Assembly (NCBI RefSeq): GCF_024734075.1
Contig: NZ_CP102850.1
Location: forward strand, 310,001 to 374,000
Length of the DNA stretch: 64,000 bases
Direction: 5' to 3'
From: Gordonia mangrovi
GTDB lineage: Bacteria > Actinomycetota > Actinomycetes > Mycobacteriales > Mycobacteriaceae
Shown here: piece after piece, positions 9,182-17,868 of the stretch
Layout of the letters: the number at the start of each line of letters is the position of its first letter
How positions within the stretch are numbered: the stretch's first letter is position 1
Program-made: the position numbers and the translations under genes
Notes under the pieces: model-generated
Told to the model about the DNA's origin: nothing
The model's input: only the letters and a program-made list of their open reading frames with translations
The model's database searches: none

Positions 9182-9747
9182 GCGTGTCGTCGCTGCATGC
9201 GTCGACGGTGGCCGCCCTGGAGTCGTGGGGTGCTCCCGGGGCCGAGCAGGACTCGTTGCGACACACCTACCTCGCATTCCTGGCCGCGTCCCCGGATGCC
9301 TGTCTGCGTGCCAGCGAACCTGGCCACATCACCGCGTCGGCGATCGTCTTCGACGCGACGCTGCGCCATGTGCTGCTGACGCTGCATCCGCGGGTGGGCA
9401 AGTGGATTCAGCTCGGCGGCCACTGCGAACCCGACGACGCGACGATCGCGGACGCAGCCGCCCGGGAGGCGGGCGAGGAGTCCGGTATCGCGACCCTGCA
9501 TCTCTCGTCGTCGCCGGTGCACCTGCACACCCACCCGATCACCTGCTCGCTCGGCCTGCCGACCCGGCATCTCGACGTGCGCTACGCCGCCGTCGCCGAG
9601 CCGACCCCCGACGGATCGCCCCCACCGATCGTGCGCAGCGACGAGTCGATCGATCTGGCGTGGTGGTCGATCGACGCACTTCCCGACAACGCCGACAACG
9701 CCGACGTGCCGGAGCTGATCCGACAAGGCCTCGACGTCCTTCGGTAG
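9178..9747 (+). CDS. NUDIX hydrolase, coupled to fbiB
   Basis: This 189-residue protein contains a complete Nudix box, opening GGHCEPDD and closing [11 protein letters not shown], with the catalytic RExxEE core intact. NUDIX enzymes hydrolyse nucleoside diphosphates linked to another group; the substrate here cannot be read. The ATG overlaps the fbiB stop by 4 bp, so it is expressed with the F420 genes, which raises a possible role in F420 nucleotide chemistry or housekeeping (inference). It ends 34 bp before the convergent glgC. Confidence 0.85.
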   Translation: MSVSSLHASTVAALESWGAPGAEQDSLRHTYLAFLAASPDACLRASEPGHITASAIVFDATLRHVLLTLHPRVGKWIQLGGHCEPDDATIADAAAREAGEESGIATLHLSSSPVHLHTHPITCSLGLPTRHLDVRYAAVAEPTPDGSPPPIVRSDESIDLAWWSIDALPDNADNADVPELIRQGLDVLR

Positions 9748-9781
9748 CCGATACGGTCCTGCGGGCGTCGCAGACGTGGAC

Positions 9782-10996
9782 TCAGACGCGGAAACCCTTG
9801 CCCACGGTCACGACACCCCCGCCGCTCACCGAGAATCGCTCCCGATCGGCGGTGGCGTCGACCCCGAGCTGCACCCCTTCACCGACCGTGACGTTCTTGT
9901 CGAGGATGGCGTGACGAACCACGGCGCCCTTGCTGATCCGCACGCCGGGCATCAGCACGCTGCCCTCGACGATCGCACCGTCTTCGATGACCACATTCGC
10001 CGACAGCACCGAGTCACTGACGGTCCCGGCGGAGATGATGCAGCCGGCGCCGACCACCGAATCCTGCGCGGTACCGCCCTGGACGAACTTCGCGGGCGGC
10101 AGATTGACGGTCTCGCCCCGGATCGGCCAGCGCTGGTTGTAGAGATTGAAGACCGGATGCACGGACACCAGATCCATATGGGCGTCATAGAACGCGTCGA
10201 GCGTACCGACGTCTCGCCAGTATCCCTTGTCCCGCTCCGTCTCCCCCGGCACCTCGTTGTCCTTGAAATCGTAGACGTATGCGCGTTCCCGTCGCACGAA
10301 CGCCGGGATGATGTCGCCACCCATGTCGTGGTCGGAGTCCGAGTCGGCGGCGTCGGCGCGGATCGCATCCACCAGGGCATCGGTGGTGAACACATAATTG
10401 CCCATCGACGCAAAGGTGACGTCGGGATCGTCCGGGGTCCCGGGCGGCTCGGCCGGCTTCTCCAGGAATCGGGTGATCCGGCCCGACGCATCGGAGTCGA
10501 TGCAGCCGAACGCGGTCGCCTCGGCCCGGGGGACCCGGATGCCGGCGACGGTGACGTCGGCGCCCGAATCGATGTGGGCCTCGACCATCTGCGAGGGATC
10601 CATCCGGTAGACGTGATCGGCACCGAAGACGACGATGTACTCGGGCCGCTCGTCGGTTATCAGGTTCATCGACTGGAAGATCGCGTCGGCGCTGCCGGTG
10701 TACCAGCGCGGGCCGAGCCGCTGCTGCGCGGGCACCGGGGTGATGTACTCGCCGTGAAAGCCCGAGGAGAACCAGGTCTGGGAGATGTGACGGTCGAGTG
10801 AATGAGACTTGTACTGCGTGAGAACACAGATGCGTTCGTAGCCGGCGTTGACGAGATTGGAGAGCACGAAGTCGATCAGGCGGTAGGAACCGCCGAATGG
10901 CACCGCCGGTTTCGCACGATCCATCGTCAGGGGGTACAGGCGCTTCCCCTCACCGCCTGCGAGAACGATTCCGAGCACGTGCGGCTGTGATCTCAC
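9782..10996 (-). CDS. glgC: Glucose-1-phosphate adenylyltransferase
   Basis: GlgC makes ADP-glucose from glucose 1-phosphate and ATP, the donor for glycogen and maltose-1-phosphate synthesis. The nucleotide-binding motif [13 protein letters not shown] (residues 12-24), [28 protein letters not shown] and the C-terminal left-handed beta-helix are all present. GTG 10996 gives 404 residues, the length I recall for the M. tuberculosis enzyme, and lies seven bases after a TAAGTT hexamer; a start at ATG 11017 would overlap that hexamer. It is divergent from glgA, as in Rv1212c/Rv1213. Confidence 0.94.
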   Translation of the reverse strand: MRSQPHVLGIVLAGGEGKRLYPLTMDRAKPAVPFGGSYRLIDFVLSNLVNAGYERICVLTQYKSHSLDRHISQTWFSSGFHGEYITPVPAQQRLGPRWYTGSADAIFQSMNLITDERPEYIVVFGADHVYRMDPSQMVEAHIDSGADVTVAGIRVPRAEATAFGCIDSDASGRITRFLEKPAEPPGTPDDPDVTFASMGNYVFTTDALVDAIRADAADSDSDHDMGGDIIPAFVRRERAYVYDFKDNEVPGETERDKGYWRDVGTLDAFYDAHMDLVSVHPVFNLYNQRWPIRGETVNLPPAKFVQGGTAQDSVVGAGCIISAGTVSDSVLSANVVIEDGAIVEGSVLMPGVRISKGAVVRHAILDKNVTVGEGVQLGVDATADRERFSVSGGGVVTVGKGFRV

Positions 10997-11003
10997 ATGG
11001 TCC

Positions 11004-11009
11004 AACTTA
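11004..11009 (-). promoter_or_regulatory. -10 hexamer TAAGTT of glgC
   Basis: On the minus strand TAAGTT is followed by seven bases and GTG 10996, fixing the preferred glgC start and implying a leaderless message. Confidence 0.5.
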
Positions 11010-11110
11010 ACTGGCATCGAACGTCGCGGCTAGGTGAATGGCCGCTACCGGCCCCCGGTGTCGTGCGACACCAGTTTCCGGCACCGATGGCGAAGTCGCG
11101 ACGATCCGGT

Positions 11111-11116
11111 TAGCGT
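11111..11116 (+). promoter_or_regulatory. -10 hexamer TAGCGT of glgA
   Basis: TAGCGT is followed by seven bases and ATG 11124. It lies about 100 bp from the glgC hexamer, so the two divergent genes have separate promoters in one 127-bp gap. Confidence 0.5.
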
Positions 11117-11123
11117 CGTGCCC

Positions 11124-12290
11124 ATGAGGGTGGCGATGATGACCCGGGAATATCCACCCGAGGTGTACGGCGGTGCCGGCGTACACGTCACGGAACTCGT
11201 CAGACATCTGCGCGCACTCACCACGGTGGATGTGCACTGCATGGGTGCCGACCGGGAGACGGCGCACGTCTACCAGCCCGATCCGGGCCTGGCCGGAGCG
11301 AATGCGGCGATCACCATGTTGTCGACGGACCTGCGGATGGCCATCGGGTCCCAGCGCGCAGACATCGTCCATTCACACACCTGGTACACGGGTCTGGCGG
11401 GCCACCTGTCGGCTGCGCTGCACGGTGTTCCGCATGTGCTCACCGCCCATTCCCTCGAGCCGATGCGGCCGTGGAAGGCCGAGCAACTCGGCGGCGGGTA
11501 CCGCGTCTCGAGCTGGGTGGAGCGCAATGCCGTCGAGTACGCGGACGCTGTCATCGCCGTCAGCTCGGGAATGCGCACCGATGTCTGCAACACCTATCCC
11601 CGTCTGGATCCGGAGCGGGTTCACGTGGTGCGCAACGGCATCGACACCACGAGCTGGTTCCCGGTGGAGGACCCGTTCGGACCGGAATCGGCGCTCGTCG
11701 GACTCGGGGTGGACCCGAGCCGCCCGATCGTCGCATTCGTCGGTCGGATCACCCGCCAGAAGGGCGTCGCCCACCTCGTCGCCGCCGCCCACCACTTCCA
11801 CCCGGACATCCAGTTGGTCCTGTGCGCGGGCGCTCCCGACACCCCGGAGATCGGCGCGGAGATCGAGGCGGCGGTCGGCGAACTAGCGGAGTCCCGCGAC
11901 GGCGTGTTCTGGGTACGCGACATGCTCCCGCAACCTCGGATTCGCGAGATCCTCACCGCAGCAACCGTTTTTCTGTGCCCGTCGATCTATGAACCGCTCG
12001 GAATCGTCAACCTGGAGGCGATGGCGTGCGGCACCGCGGTCGTGGCGTCGGCGGTCGGCGGTATTCCGGAGGTGGTCCGCGACGGCGTCAGCGGACGCCT
12101 GGTGCCCTACGACCCGGTCGAGCCCCGTGCGTTCGAGGTGGGCCTCGCCGAGGCGGTGAACGCCGTCGTGGCGAACCCGGCCGACGCCGAGGCGATGGGC
12201 ACCGCGGGGCGCGAACGTGCGCAGGCGGAGTTCTCCTGGGCGTCGATCGCCGAACAAACTCTCGAGGTCTATCGACTCACTCTGCAGTGA
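11124..12290 (+). CDS. glgA: Glycogen synthase / maltose-1-phosphate synthase (GT4)
   Basis: The 388-residue GT-B glycosyltransferase opens with MMTREYPPEVYGGAGVHV, the acceptor/donor loop of actinobacterial GlgA. The C-terminal half has FVGRITRQKGV and the family-4 site PSIYEPLGIVNLEAMACGT with the paired glutamates. In mycobacteria the orthologue (Rv1212c, GlgM) mainly uses ADP-glucose and glucose 1-phosphate to make maltose 1-phosphate for alpha-glucan, so GlgM activity is as likely as classical glycogen elongation. Its 3' end overlaps the convergent rlmA by 14 bp. Confidence 0.92.
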   Translation: MRVAMMTREYPPEVYGGAGVHVTELVRHLRALTTVDVHCMGADRETAHVYQPDPGLAGANAAITMLSTDLRMAIGSQRADIVHSHTWYTGLAGHLSAALHGVPHVLTAHSLEPMRPWKAEQLGGGYRVSSWVERNAVEYADAVIAVSSGMRTDVCNTYPRLDPERVHVVRNGIDTTSWFPVEDPFGPESALVGLGVDPSRPIVAFVGRITRQKGVAHLVAAAHHFHPDIQLVLCAGAPDTPEIGAEIEAAVGELAESRDGVFWVRDMLPQPRIREILTAATVFLCPSIYEPLGIVNLEAMACGTAVVASAVGGIPEVVRDGVSGRLVPYDPVEPRAFEVGLAEAVNAVVANPADAEAMGTAGRERAQAEFSWASIAEQTLEVYRLTLQ

Positions 12291-13173
12291 GGGGTCCTGG
12301 TGGGGTCGGCCGGCAGACCGTCACCGACACCGACACCGACACCGACACCGCTGATCGACCGGATCCGTGGGTCACCGCCTCGGCGGCGGACCGGATCTCG
12401 TCGGCGGTGCGATGGAAGGCCGACGGCCCCATCGCCACCAGGTCGCCGATGGCCGTCGCATCGAGATCGGCGCGGTGACGCACCTCGTGCTCCGCAGTGA
12501 TCTCGAAACGGTCACCGAGCGCCGTACGCAGCCGTTGGTCCTTGTCCTCCGCGATGCCCAACATGTCCATCGGCCCGACGATCTCGGCGAGATGGTCGGC
12601 GTTGGGTGTCACCACCACCAGCACCCCACCGGAATGCAGTACCCGGGCGAACTCGTCGATGTTGCGGGGTGAGAACACCGAGAGGACGACACCGACCGAC
12701 GCGGTACGGATCGGCAACGGACGCCAGATGTCGGCGACCACCGCCGCCGCACGCGGATGGACGCGCGCGACGGCGCGCGCGCAGTATTTGGACAGGTCCA
12801 GGCCGATTCCCCACCACGCATCGGAACCGGCGAGAGCGCCGGCGAGGTAGCGACCGGTTCCGGCGCCCGCGTCCAGCACGAGCGGGGGCCGGTCGGATGT
12901 TCCGGCGCGGTCTGTCGGTGTGCCCGAAGCGTCGGCGACCGCGCGGACAACCGGGTCGAACAGTCCGGATTCGTGGACACGACGCCGCGCGGCGACCATT
13001 GCGGCGGTGTCGGAGCGATGAGGTGTCGATCGGCCATCGAGAAGCGAGACATAACCCTGCCGGGCGATGTCGAATCGGTGCGACGCCACACAGATCAGCG
13101 ATCGATCGTCGCCGGCGACCTCGAGGGCGGCGGAACAGACAGGACACCGTAGCGCGGACCCGGCGACGTGCAG
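12277..13173 (-). CDS. 23S rRNA (guanine-N1) methyltransferase RlmA family
   Basis: The reading frame encodes a complete RlmA-type enzyme. It has an N-terminal zinc finger LRCPVCSAALEVAGDD, then ICVASHRFD, the conserved RQGYVSLL, an S-adenosylmethionine loop VLDAGAGTGRY and a Rossmann methyltransferase domain. These modify a guanine in 23S rRNA helix 35 and can affect macrolide or tylosin sensitivity. The start is unresolved. The zinc finger lies upstream of the first standard start (GTG 13089), and the frame back to the DUF3117 gene holds only CTG codons (13173, 13203). I report CTG 13173; a sequencing indel joining ATG 13190 is an alternative. The C-terminus ends in a Ser-Val repeat encoded by a hexanucleotide repeat. 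Confidence 0.75.
   Translation of the reverse strand: MHVAGSALRCPVCSAALEVAGDDRSLICVASHRFDIARQGYVSLLDGRSTPHRSDTAAMVAARRRVHESGLFDPVVRAVADASGTPTDRAGTSDRPPLVLDAGAGTGRYLAGALAGSDAWWGIGLDLSKYCARAVARVHPRAAAVVADIWRPLPIRTASVGVVLSVFSPRNIDEFARVLHSGGVLVVVTPNADHLAEIVGPMDMLGIAEDKDQRLRTALGDRFEITAEHEVRHRADLDATAIGDLVAMGPSAFHRTADEIRSAAEAVTHGSGRSAVSVSVSVSVTVCRPTPPGPLTAE
12322..12350 (-). repeat. Hexanucleotide tandem repeat in the rlmA 3' end
   Basis: About 4.8 copies of a 6-bp unit (CACCGA on the plus strand) encode alternating Ser-Val near the RlmA C-terminus. Unit changes would keep the frame. Confidence 0.7.
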
Positions 13174-13199
13174 CGGTGACTGCCGATCATCTGATCGGC

Positions 13200-13367
13200 T
13201 CAGCCGGTGACTCCGCGCAGTTCCTCACCGAGGGCAGCTGCCTCGTCGGCACTCAGTTCCACCACCAGGCGTCCACCACCTTCGATCGGAATCCGGACAA
13301 CGATTCCACGTCCCTCCTTGGCCGCTTCGAGGGGGCCATCCCCAGTACGTGGCTTCATCGCCGCCAT
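13200..13367 (-). CDS. DUF3117 domain small protein (Rv1211 type)
   Basis: A 55-residue protein begins MAAMKPRTGDGPLEAAKEGR and ends GEELRGVTG. This is the hallmark sequence of the short DUF3117 family found in almost all mycolate actinobacteria, here matching Rv1211 in place and content. Function is unknown. A strong ribosome site (AAGGAGTT) lies just before the ATG at 13367. It is too short for many ORF cut-offs. The following rlmA frame starts within about 30 bp of its stop. Confidence 0.88.
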   Translation of the reverse strand: MAAMKPRTGDGPLEAAKEGRGIVVRIPIEGGGRLVVELSADEAAALGEELRGVTG

Positions 13368-13528
13368 TCTCGAACTCCTTTCAGAGCATCCGCCACACGG
13401 TGTGGAACGACATCCGGTGCATCGAACGGACTGCTACAGGTGCCAGGACAATGATACGTGGTGGCGTCGGCGATCACCGCTGCACTGTGCCGCGACGTGC
13501 CGAAAGCGGTCTCCTCACGCCCGGTCTG

Positions 13529-13906
13529 TCACGTGGTGTCGGTGCGGGGTGGGTAGACGTCGGGACTCGCCGCGTCGAGGACATCGGAGTCGTCGCGCAC
13601 CGCTTGCGCGTCTGCCGAGTCGCGTGCCTGCAGGTCGAGCACCACCCCGCGCAGTTCGTCGAGTTCCCGGGCGAGCTTCTCCATCGCCCAGTCCACCTCC
13701 GCCGTCGAGTAACCCCGCAGATTCTGCCGAAAGACGAGGCCGCGGACGTGGTCTCCGGTGATGCCGGCGCGAGGCAGACGGGTCAGCGTGGTACCCCGAT
13801 CGATCGGGGGCACCTCCTCGCCGCGACCGAACACGAACCAGACCACGGCGAAGACCGCCGCGACCACCACGGCCATGATCAGCAGATACAGCAGCATCGT
13901 CTGCAT
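13529..13906 (-). CDS. DivIVA-domain-like membrane protein (Rv1209 type)
   Basis: The 125-residue protein begins with one membrane segment (about residues 4-27, LLYLLIMAVVVAAVFAVVWF). It continues with a short DivIVA-like region, FRQNLRGYSTAEVDWAMEKLARELDELR, that resembles the lipid- or pole-binding start of DivIVA proteins plus a short coiled coil. The tail is acidic and disordered. It lies between gpgS and the DUF3117 gene exactly as Rv1209 does; the M. tuberculosis tagA (Rv1210) that would lie next is absent. A role at the growing pole or septum is plausible but unproven. Confidence 0.72.
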   Translation of the reverse strand: MQTMLLYLLIMAVVVAAVFAVVWFVFGRGEEVPPIDRGTTLTRLPRAGITGDHVRGLVFRQNLRGYSTAEVDWAMEKLARELDELRGVVLDLQARDSADAQAVRDDSDVLDAASPDVYPPRTDTT

Positions 13907-13979
13907 GGCACCAATAGTGGCAGACGTCCGGTCGGACGGGTCGCGACGGTCGTTGCCTCAGCGGTGAGCCGATGACCCG

Positions 13980-15047
13980 CTAGGACGCCATCTCCTCGTC
14001 GTCGGGTTCCTCGAGGATGACAGAGCTCATGGGCGGCCGGTCCTCGAGGTAGACCTCGGTGGTGTGCGGGGTGAACGAGCCGTCGGGCTCGGCGGTGAAC
14101 TGGGTCAGTCCGATGCCCGAGTCGTCGATCCCGCAGCGACGCATCAGTGTGCCCACGATCTGCCGGCTCATCACACCCAGTTCGATCAGTGGACGGTTGC
14201 GGTGGGTCCGGACCCCGAGGTTCACCTGACCGATGCCGTCGAGTCCGTAGCGGTCGAACGTGTCGATCAGCAACCCGATCTCGACGCCGTAGCCCGGCGC
14301 GAAGGGCACCGACGACAGCAGTTCGCGGGTGCCGGCGTACTCCCCGCCGAGGGGCTGGAGAACGCCGGTGAGGTCGGGCCGCTGGGAGGCGAGCAACGGA
14401 CGTGCGACCAACTCGGTGACCCGGCCGCCGCCGTTGGCATCCTGCTGACCCCCGGTGCGCAGCGGCCGGCGGTAGTAGCCCTTCACCAGCTGGATCTTGG
14501 GGTCGACGAGCAGCGGTCCGAGCATCTTCGGCACGAACATGGGGTCCGGGTCGATGAGATCGGAGTCGACGAAGGCGATGATGTCACCGGTGGCCACGGC
14601 GATCGACCGCCACAGCACCTCGCCTTTGCCCTTGACGGGTTCGAGACCGGGCACCGCCTCCTCACGGCTGACCACCGTGGCGCCGGCCTCCCGCGCCAGC
14701 TCTGCAGTGGCGTCGGTGGAGCCGGAGTCCAGGACGATCAGTTCGTCGACGAGGGTGCCGTACAGCGGCCGGATCGAGGCGATGACGTCGGCGACGGTCT
14801 CCTCCTCGTTGAGCGCGGGCAGGACCACCGAGACGGTGCGTCCGTCCTTGGCCGCGACGAGCTCGTCGATGGTCCAGTCCGGCTGCTCCCACGTGTTGGT
14901 GGCCGACCACCGCTGTTTGGCACCCATGGTGTCCGCCGGTGTCGGCCACATGGTGGTCTTGTCCCGATTGTTGGCAACGGTCGCGGTGCGACCCCCGGCA
15001 CGAGCCGGCCGACGTTGTTGTTGGGTTCGACGTACCTGTTCGGTCAT
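13980..15047 (-). CDS. gpgS: Glucosyl-3-phosphoglycerate synthase
   Basis: GpgS transfers glucose from a nucleotide sugar to 3-phosphoglycerate, the first step towards methylglucose lipopolysaccharides that bind long acyl chains. The GT-A fold is evident: SVVLPALNEEETV near residue 75, DELIVLDSGSTD, the metal-binding FVDSDLIDPDP, then the acceptor region GVLQPLGGEYAGTRELL and APGYGVEIGLLID. The protein is 355 residues, with about 30 extra Arg/Gln-rich N-terminal residues compared with Rv1208. Its ATG overlaps the folP2 stop (ATGA). Confidence 0.93.
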   Translation of the reverse strand: MTEQVRRTQQQRRPARAGGRTATVANNRDKTTMWPTPADTMGAKQRWSATNTWEQPDWTIDELVAAKDGRTVSVVLPALNEEETVADVIASIRPLYGTLVDELIVLDSGSTDATAELAREAGATVVSREEAVPGLEPVKGKGEVLWRSIAVATGDIIAFVDSDLIDPDPMFVPKMLGPLLVDPKIQLVKGYYRRPLRTGGQQDANGGGRVTELVARPLLASQRPDLTGVLQPLGGEYAGTRELLSSVPFAPGYGVEIGLLIDTFDRYGLDGIGQVNLGVRTHRNRPLIELGVMSRQIVGTLMRRCGIDDSGIGLTQFTAEPDGSFTPHTTEVYLEDRPPMSSVILEEPDDEEMAS

Positions 15048-15907
15048 GCGAGTCCCCTGACTGTTCGGGCGGGAGGGCGTGTTCCCGCGATGGCAGCGAC
15101 CATGTCGACCACGCGACGGGTGGCGGCAACTTCGTGGACGCGAAAGATCCGGGCGCCGGCAGCGGCACTCAGAGCGGTCGCGGCCAGGGTTCCCTCCAGC
15201 CGAGCATCGAGATCCACACCCAGAGTCTCCCCTACAAAGTCCTTGTTGCTCAGTGCCATAAGCACTGGCCAGCCGGTATTAACAAGAACGTTTACGTGGC
15301 GTAACAAGGCAAGCCCGTGGTGGGTGTTCTTGCCAAAATCATGTGTCGGATCGATCACGATCGAGTCACGTGCGACACCGGCATCGGCGGCTCTGCGGGC
15401 CGCCTCGGTGATGTCTGCCACAACCTCGGCGACCACATCGGCGTAGGCGACGCGATGCGGCCGGGTCCGGACGGTGGCCCCACCGGTGTGTGAACACACG
15501 ATGCCTGCACCGTGCGCCGCGGCCACCTTCACCAACCCCGGGTCGACACCCGCCCAGGTGTCGTTGATCAGATCCGCACCCGCCTCACACGCCTGCTCGG
15601 CCACCTCGCCGCGCCAGGTGTCGACGCTGATCAACACATCCGGAAACCGCTCGCGGATCCAGCCGATCATCGGCACCACCCGCGCGGTCTCGGTGGCCAC
15701 ATCCACCTCGTCGCCCGGCCCGGCCTTCACCCCACCGACGTCGATGATGTCGGCTCCCTCGGCCACGACCTGTGCGATCCGCTCCTGGGCAGCCGTGTCG
15801 GTGAAGCTGGCGCCCCTGTCGTAGAAGGAGTCGGGCGTCCGGTTCACGATGGCCATCACCAGGGCGCGGTCGGTGGCCACGGACTTGCCGCACAGCGTGG
15901 GGAGCAT
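15044..15907 (-). CDS. folP2: Dihydropteroate synthase homologue FolP2
   Basis: The 287-residue TIM-barrel protein has the pterin-binding signatures MAIVNRTPDSFYDRG, EGADIIDVGGVKAGPG, INDTWAG and IVIDPTHDFGKNTHH. It belongs to the FolP2 branch next to gpgS (as Rv1207), not the canonical FolP1 of folate operons; the M. leprae FolP2 was reported to lack dihydropteroate synthase activity. Its coupling to gpgS by a 4-bp overlap suggests a conserved but unknown link to methylglucose lipopolysaccharide metabolism. The start is 68 bp after the fadD6 stop, across a short repeat-like element. Confidence 0.88.
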   Translation of the reverse strand: MLPTLCGKSVATDRALVMAIVNRTPDSFYDRGASFTDTAAQERIAQVVAEGADIIDVGGVKAGPGDEVDVATETARVVPMIGWIRERFPDVLISVDTWRGEVAEQACEAGADLINDTWAGVDPGLVKVAAAHGAGIVCSHTGGATVRTRPHRVAYADVVAEVVADITEAARRAADAGVARDSIVIDPTHDFGKNTHHGLALLRHVNVLVNTGWPVLMALSNKDFVGETLGVDLDARLEGTLAATALSAAAGARIFRVHEVAATRRVVDMVAAIAGTRPPARTVRGLA

Positions 15908-15924
15908 GTCTGCCAGGGTAACGA

Positions 15925-15961
15925 GGGGTCTCGATACGGCTCCTCGCTGCGCTCGACCAGC
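15925..15961. repeat. Short intergenic repeat-like element
   Basis: The fadD6-folP2 gap contains GGTCTCGATACGG, then CTCGCTGCGCTCGACCA. From memory, closely similar sequences recur between genes in Gordonia and Rhodococcus genomes; only one copy was noticed in this window. Confidence 0.45.
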
Positions 15962-15975
15962 AGGATGCCGCTGAC

Positions 15976-17772
15976 TCAGCCCGTCGGGGCCTTCGCGTTC
16001 GCGACGTCGTCGGGGTAATCGGCATAGAACTCGACATAGCCTTTGTCGCGACCGGCCAACACGTAGAGCGGGTCGTCGCCGGTGTCGGAATAGCCCTCGT
16101 CGCGTAGCTCCACTTTGCGGTTCTTGAACGTGGAGGTCTGCTCGAAATGGTCGACCACCCGCACGAAGAGCGGGACCGCATACGACGGCAGATGCGAGTA
16201 CAGGTGGCTCGACAATTCGGTCGGGTCGAGATCGACACCCTCGCGGAGTTTGATCGCGGCCATCCCGGCGCGGCCGTCGGTCTTGGGGACCTCCACGCCG
16301 TAGACCACGGACTGCGCGACCGCTCGATGCGAATCGAGCGCTCCCTCCACCTCGGTGGTGGCCACGTTCTCGCCCTTCCAGCGGAAGGTGTCACCGAGCC
16401 GATCGACGAAGGCGATGTGCGCGTAGCCCAGATCGCGCACCAGGTCACCCGAGTTGAAGTAGGCATCGCCGTCATCGAAGGCGTCGCGGATGATCTTCTT
16501 CTCGGTGGCGTCGGAGTCGGTGTAGCCGTCGAGCGGCACCCGTTCGCTGATCTCCGCGATCAGCAGACCGACTCCTCCCTTGCCCACCGCGGTGAGGCGT
16601 CCGTTCGCATCGCGCACGGGTTCGCCGTGTTCGTCGTACTCGACGATCTTGTACGGCAGCGGAGAGAAACCCGCGGTGCGTTTCACACTGAATGCGTTGA
16701 CGAACGCGAGGTTCAGTTCGCTGGCGCCGTAGAACTCCACGATGCGGTCGATGCCGAAACGCTCGGCGAACTCATCCCAGATCTCGGGGCGCATACCGTT
16801 GCCGATGATCACCTTCACCGCATGGCGGCGATCGGTGGGCTTCTCCGGCTGCGCCAACAGGTAGCGGCACAATTCACCGATGTAGCAGAACGCGGTGGCC
16901 CGGTTGAGGATGACGTCGTCCCAGAACCTGGAGGCCGAGAAGGACCGGCCGATCGCGATACACGCACCCGAGGCGAGAACCGAGCCGAGTGACACCGACA
17001 GCGCGTTGTTGTGATAGAGCGGCAGCGGGACGTACATGGTGTCGTTGTGTCGCAGCCGGACTGCCAGTCCACCGATTCCCGAGAGATTCGCCAGCCACCG
17101 GTTGTGGCTCATCACACTGGCCTTGGGCATACCGGTGGTGCCCGAGGTGAAGATGAGGAACGCCTTGGTCGACGCCGGCAGACTCTCGGTGATCGCCGGA
17201 TTGTCCTCGGCACGCCCCTCGGCGGCCGCGTCGAACTCGGCGAAGTCGAAGACATGCGGCGGCAGGACGTCGGCCGGAATCGACTCGAAGGCCTCGGCAC
17301 AGTCCGGATCGCGCACGAAGACCTTCGCCTCGAGCAGCGACACACTGTGCGCCAGCACCTTGTCGCGCTGGTTGTAGTTCAGCATGCCCGCCACGGCCCC
17401 GAGTTTCACCGTCGCGAGGATCAGCATCAGGTCGGTCGGGTTGTTCTTCGACAGGATGGCGACCACGTCACCGGTGCCCACCCCCTTGTCGGCCAGCAGC
17501 GCGGCGTAGCGGTTGACCCGGCGGTTCACCTCGCCGTACGTCATCGACCGACCCTCGAAGCGGATGAACGGACGATCGGGGTGATCGGCCGCGTGCTTCT
17601 GGAAGACCGAACCGATCGTCCGCTTGGCCTCCGGCGGGCGGTGGATCAGACCCGGCGCGTGCTTGATCATGTTGAGCGCGTGCGGCGCCATCTTGACCAC
17701 TCCCCGCAGCAGGTCGGTCAGCCGGACCGGCTGGGCCTTGGGTGCGTCCGTGTGGGTGTCACTGCTCGGCAT
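15976..17772 (-). CDS. fadD6: Long-chain fatty acid-CoA ligase FadD6
   Basis: This adenylate-forming enzyme of the FATP/very-long-chain acyl-CoA synthetase type activates fatty acids with ATP and CoA. Motifs include the P-loop FTSGTTGMPKAS, YVPLPLYHNNAL, the EFYGASE box, the hinge region with NSGDLVRDLGYAHIAFVDRLGD, and TFKNRKVELRDEGY near the end. ATG 17772, preceded by GGAGTAGAG, gives 598 residues, matching the usual FadD6 length. Upstream in-frame codons lack support. Position between folP2 and a LOG gene mirrors Rv1205-Rv1207. Confidence 0.9.
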   Translation of the reverse strand: MPSSDTHTDAPKAQPVRLTDLLRGVVKMAPHALNMIKHAPGLIHRPPEAKRTIGSVFQKHAADHPDRPFIRFEGRSMTYGEVNRRVNRYAALLADKGVGTGDVVAILSKNNPTDLMLILATVKLGAVAGMLNYNQRDKVLAHSVSLLEAKVFVRDPDCAEAFESIPADVLPPHVFDFAEFDAAAEGRAEDNPAITESLPASTKAFLIFTSGTTGMPKASVMSHNRWLANLSGIGGLAVRLRHNDTMYVPLPLYHNNALSVSLGSVLASGACIAIGRSFSASRFWDDVILNRATAFCYIGELCRYLLAQPEKPTDRRHAVKVIIGNGMRPEIWDEFAERFGIDRIVEFYGASELNLAFVNAFSVKRTAGFSPLPYKIVEYDEHGEPVRDANGRLTAVGKGGVGLLIAEISERVPLDGYTDSDATEKKIIRDAFDDGDAYFNSGDLVRDLGYAHIAFVDRLGDTFRWKGENVATTEVEGALDSHRAVAQSVVYGVEVPKTDGRAGMAAIKLREGVDLDPTELSSHLYSHLPSYAVPLFVRVVDHFEQTSTFKNRKVELRDEGYSDTGDDPLYVLAGRDKGYVEFYADYPDDVANAKAPTG

Positions 17773-17868
17773 CAGATCTCTACTCCACATCCTTGTGTTG
17801 GCTCTGTTCGGGCGTTCACGCTGGTGGGGCGCCGTGGGCACACGCCGCGACCCGCTGTGCGCACTACC

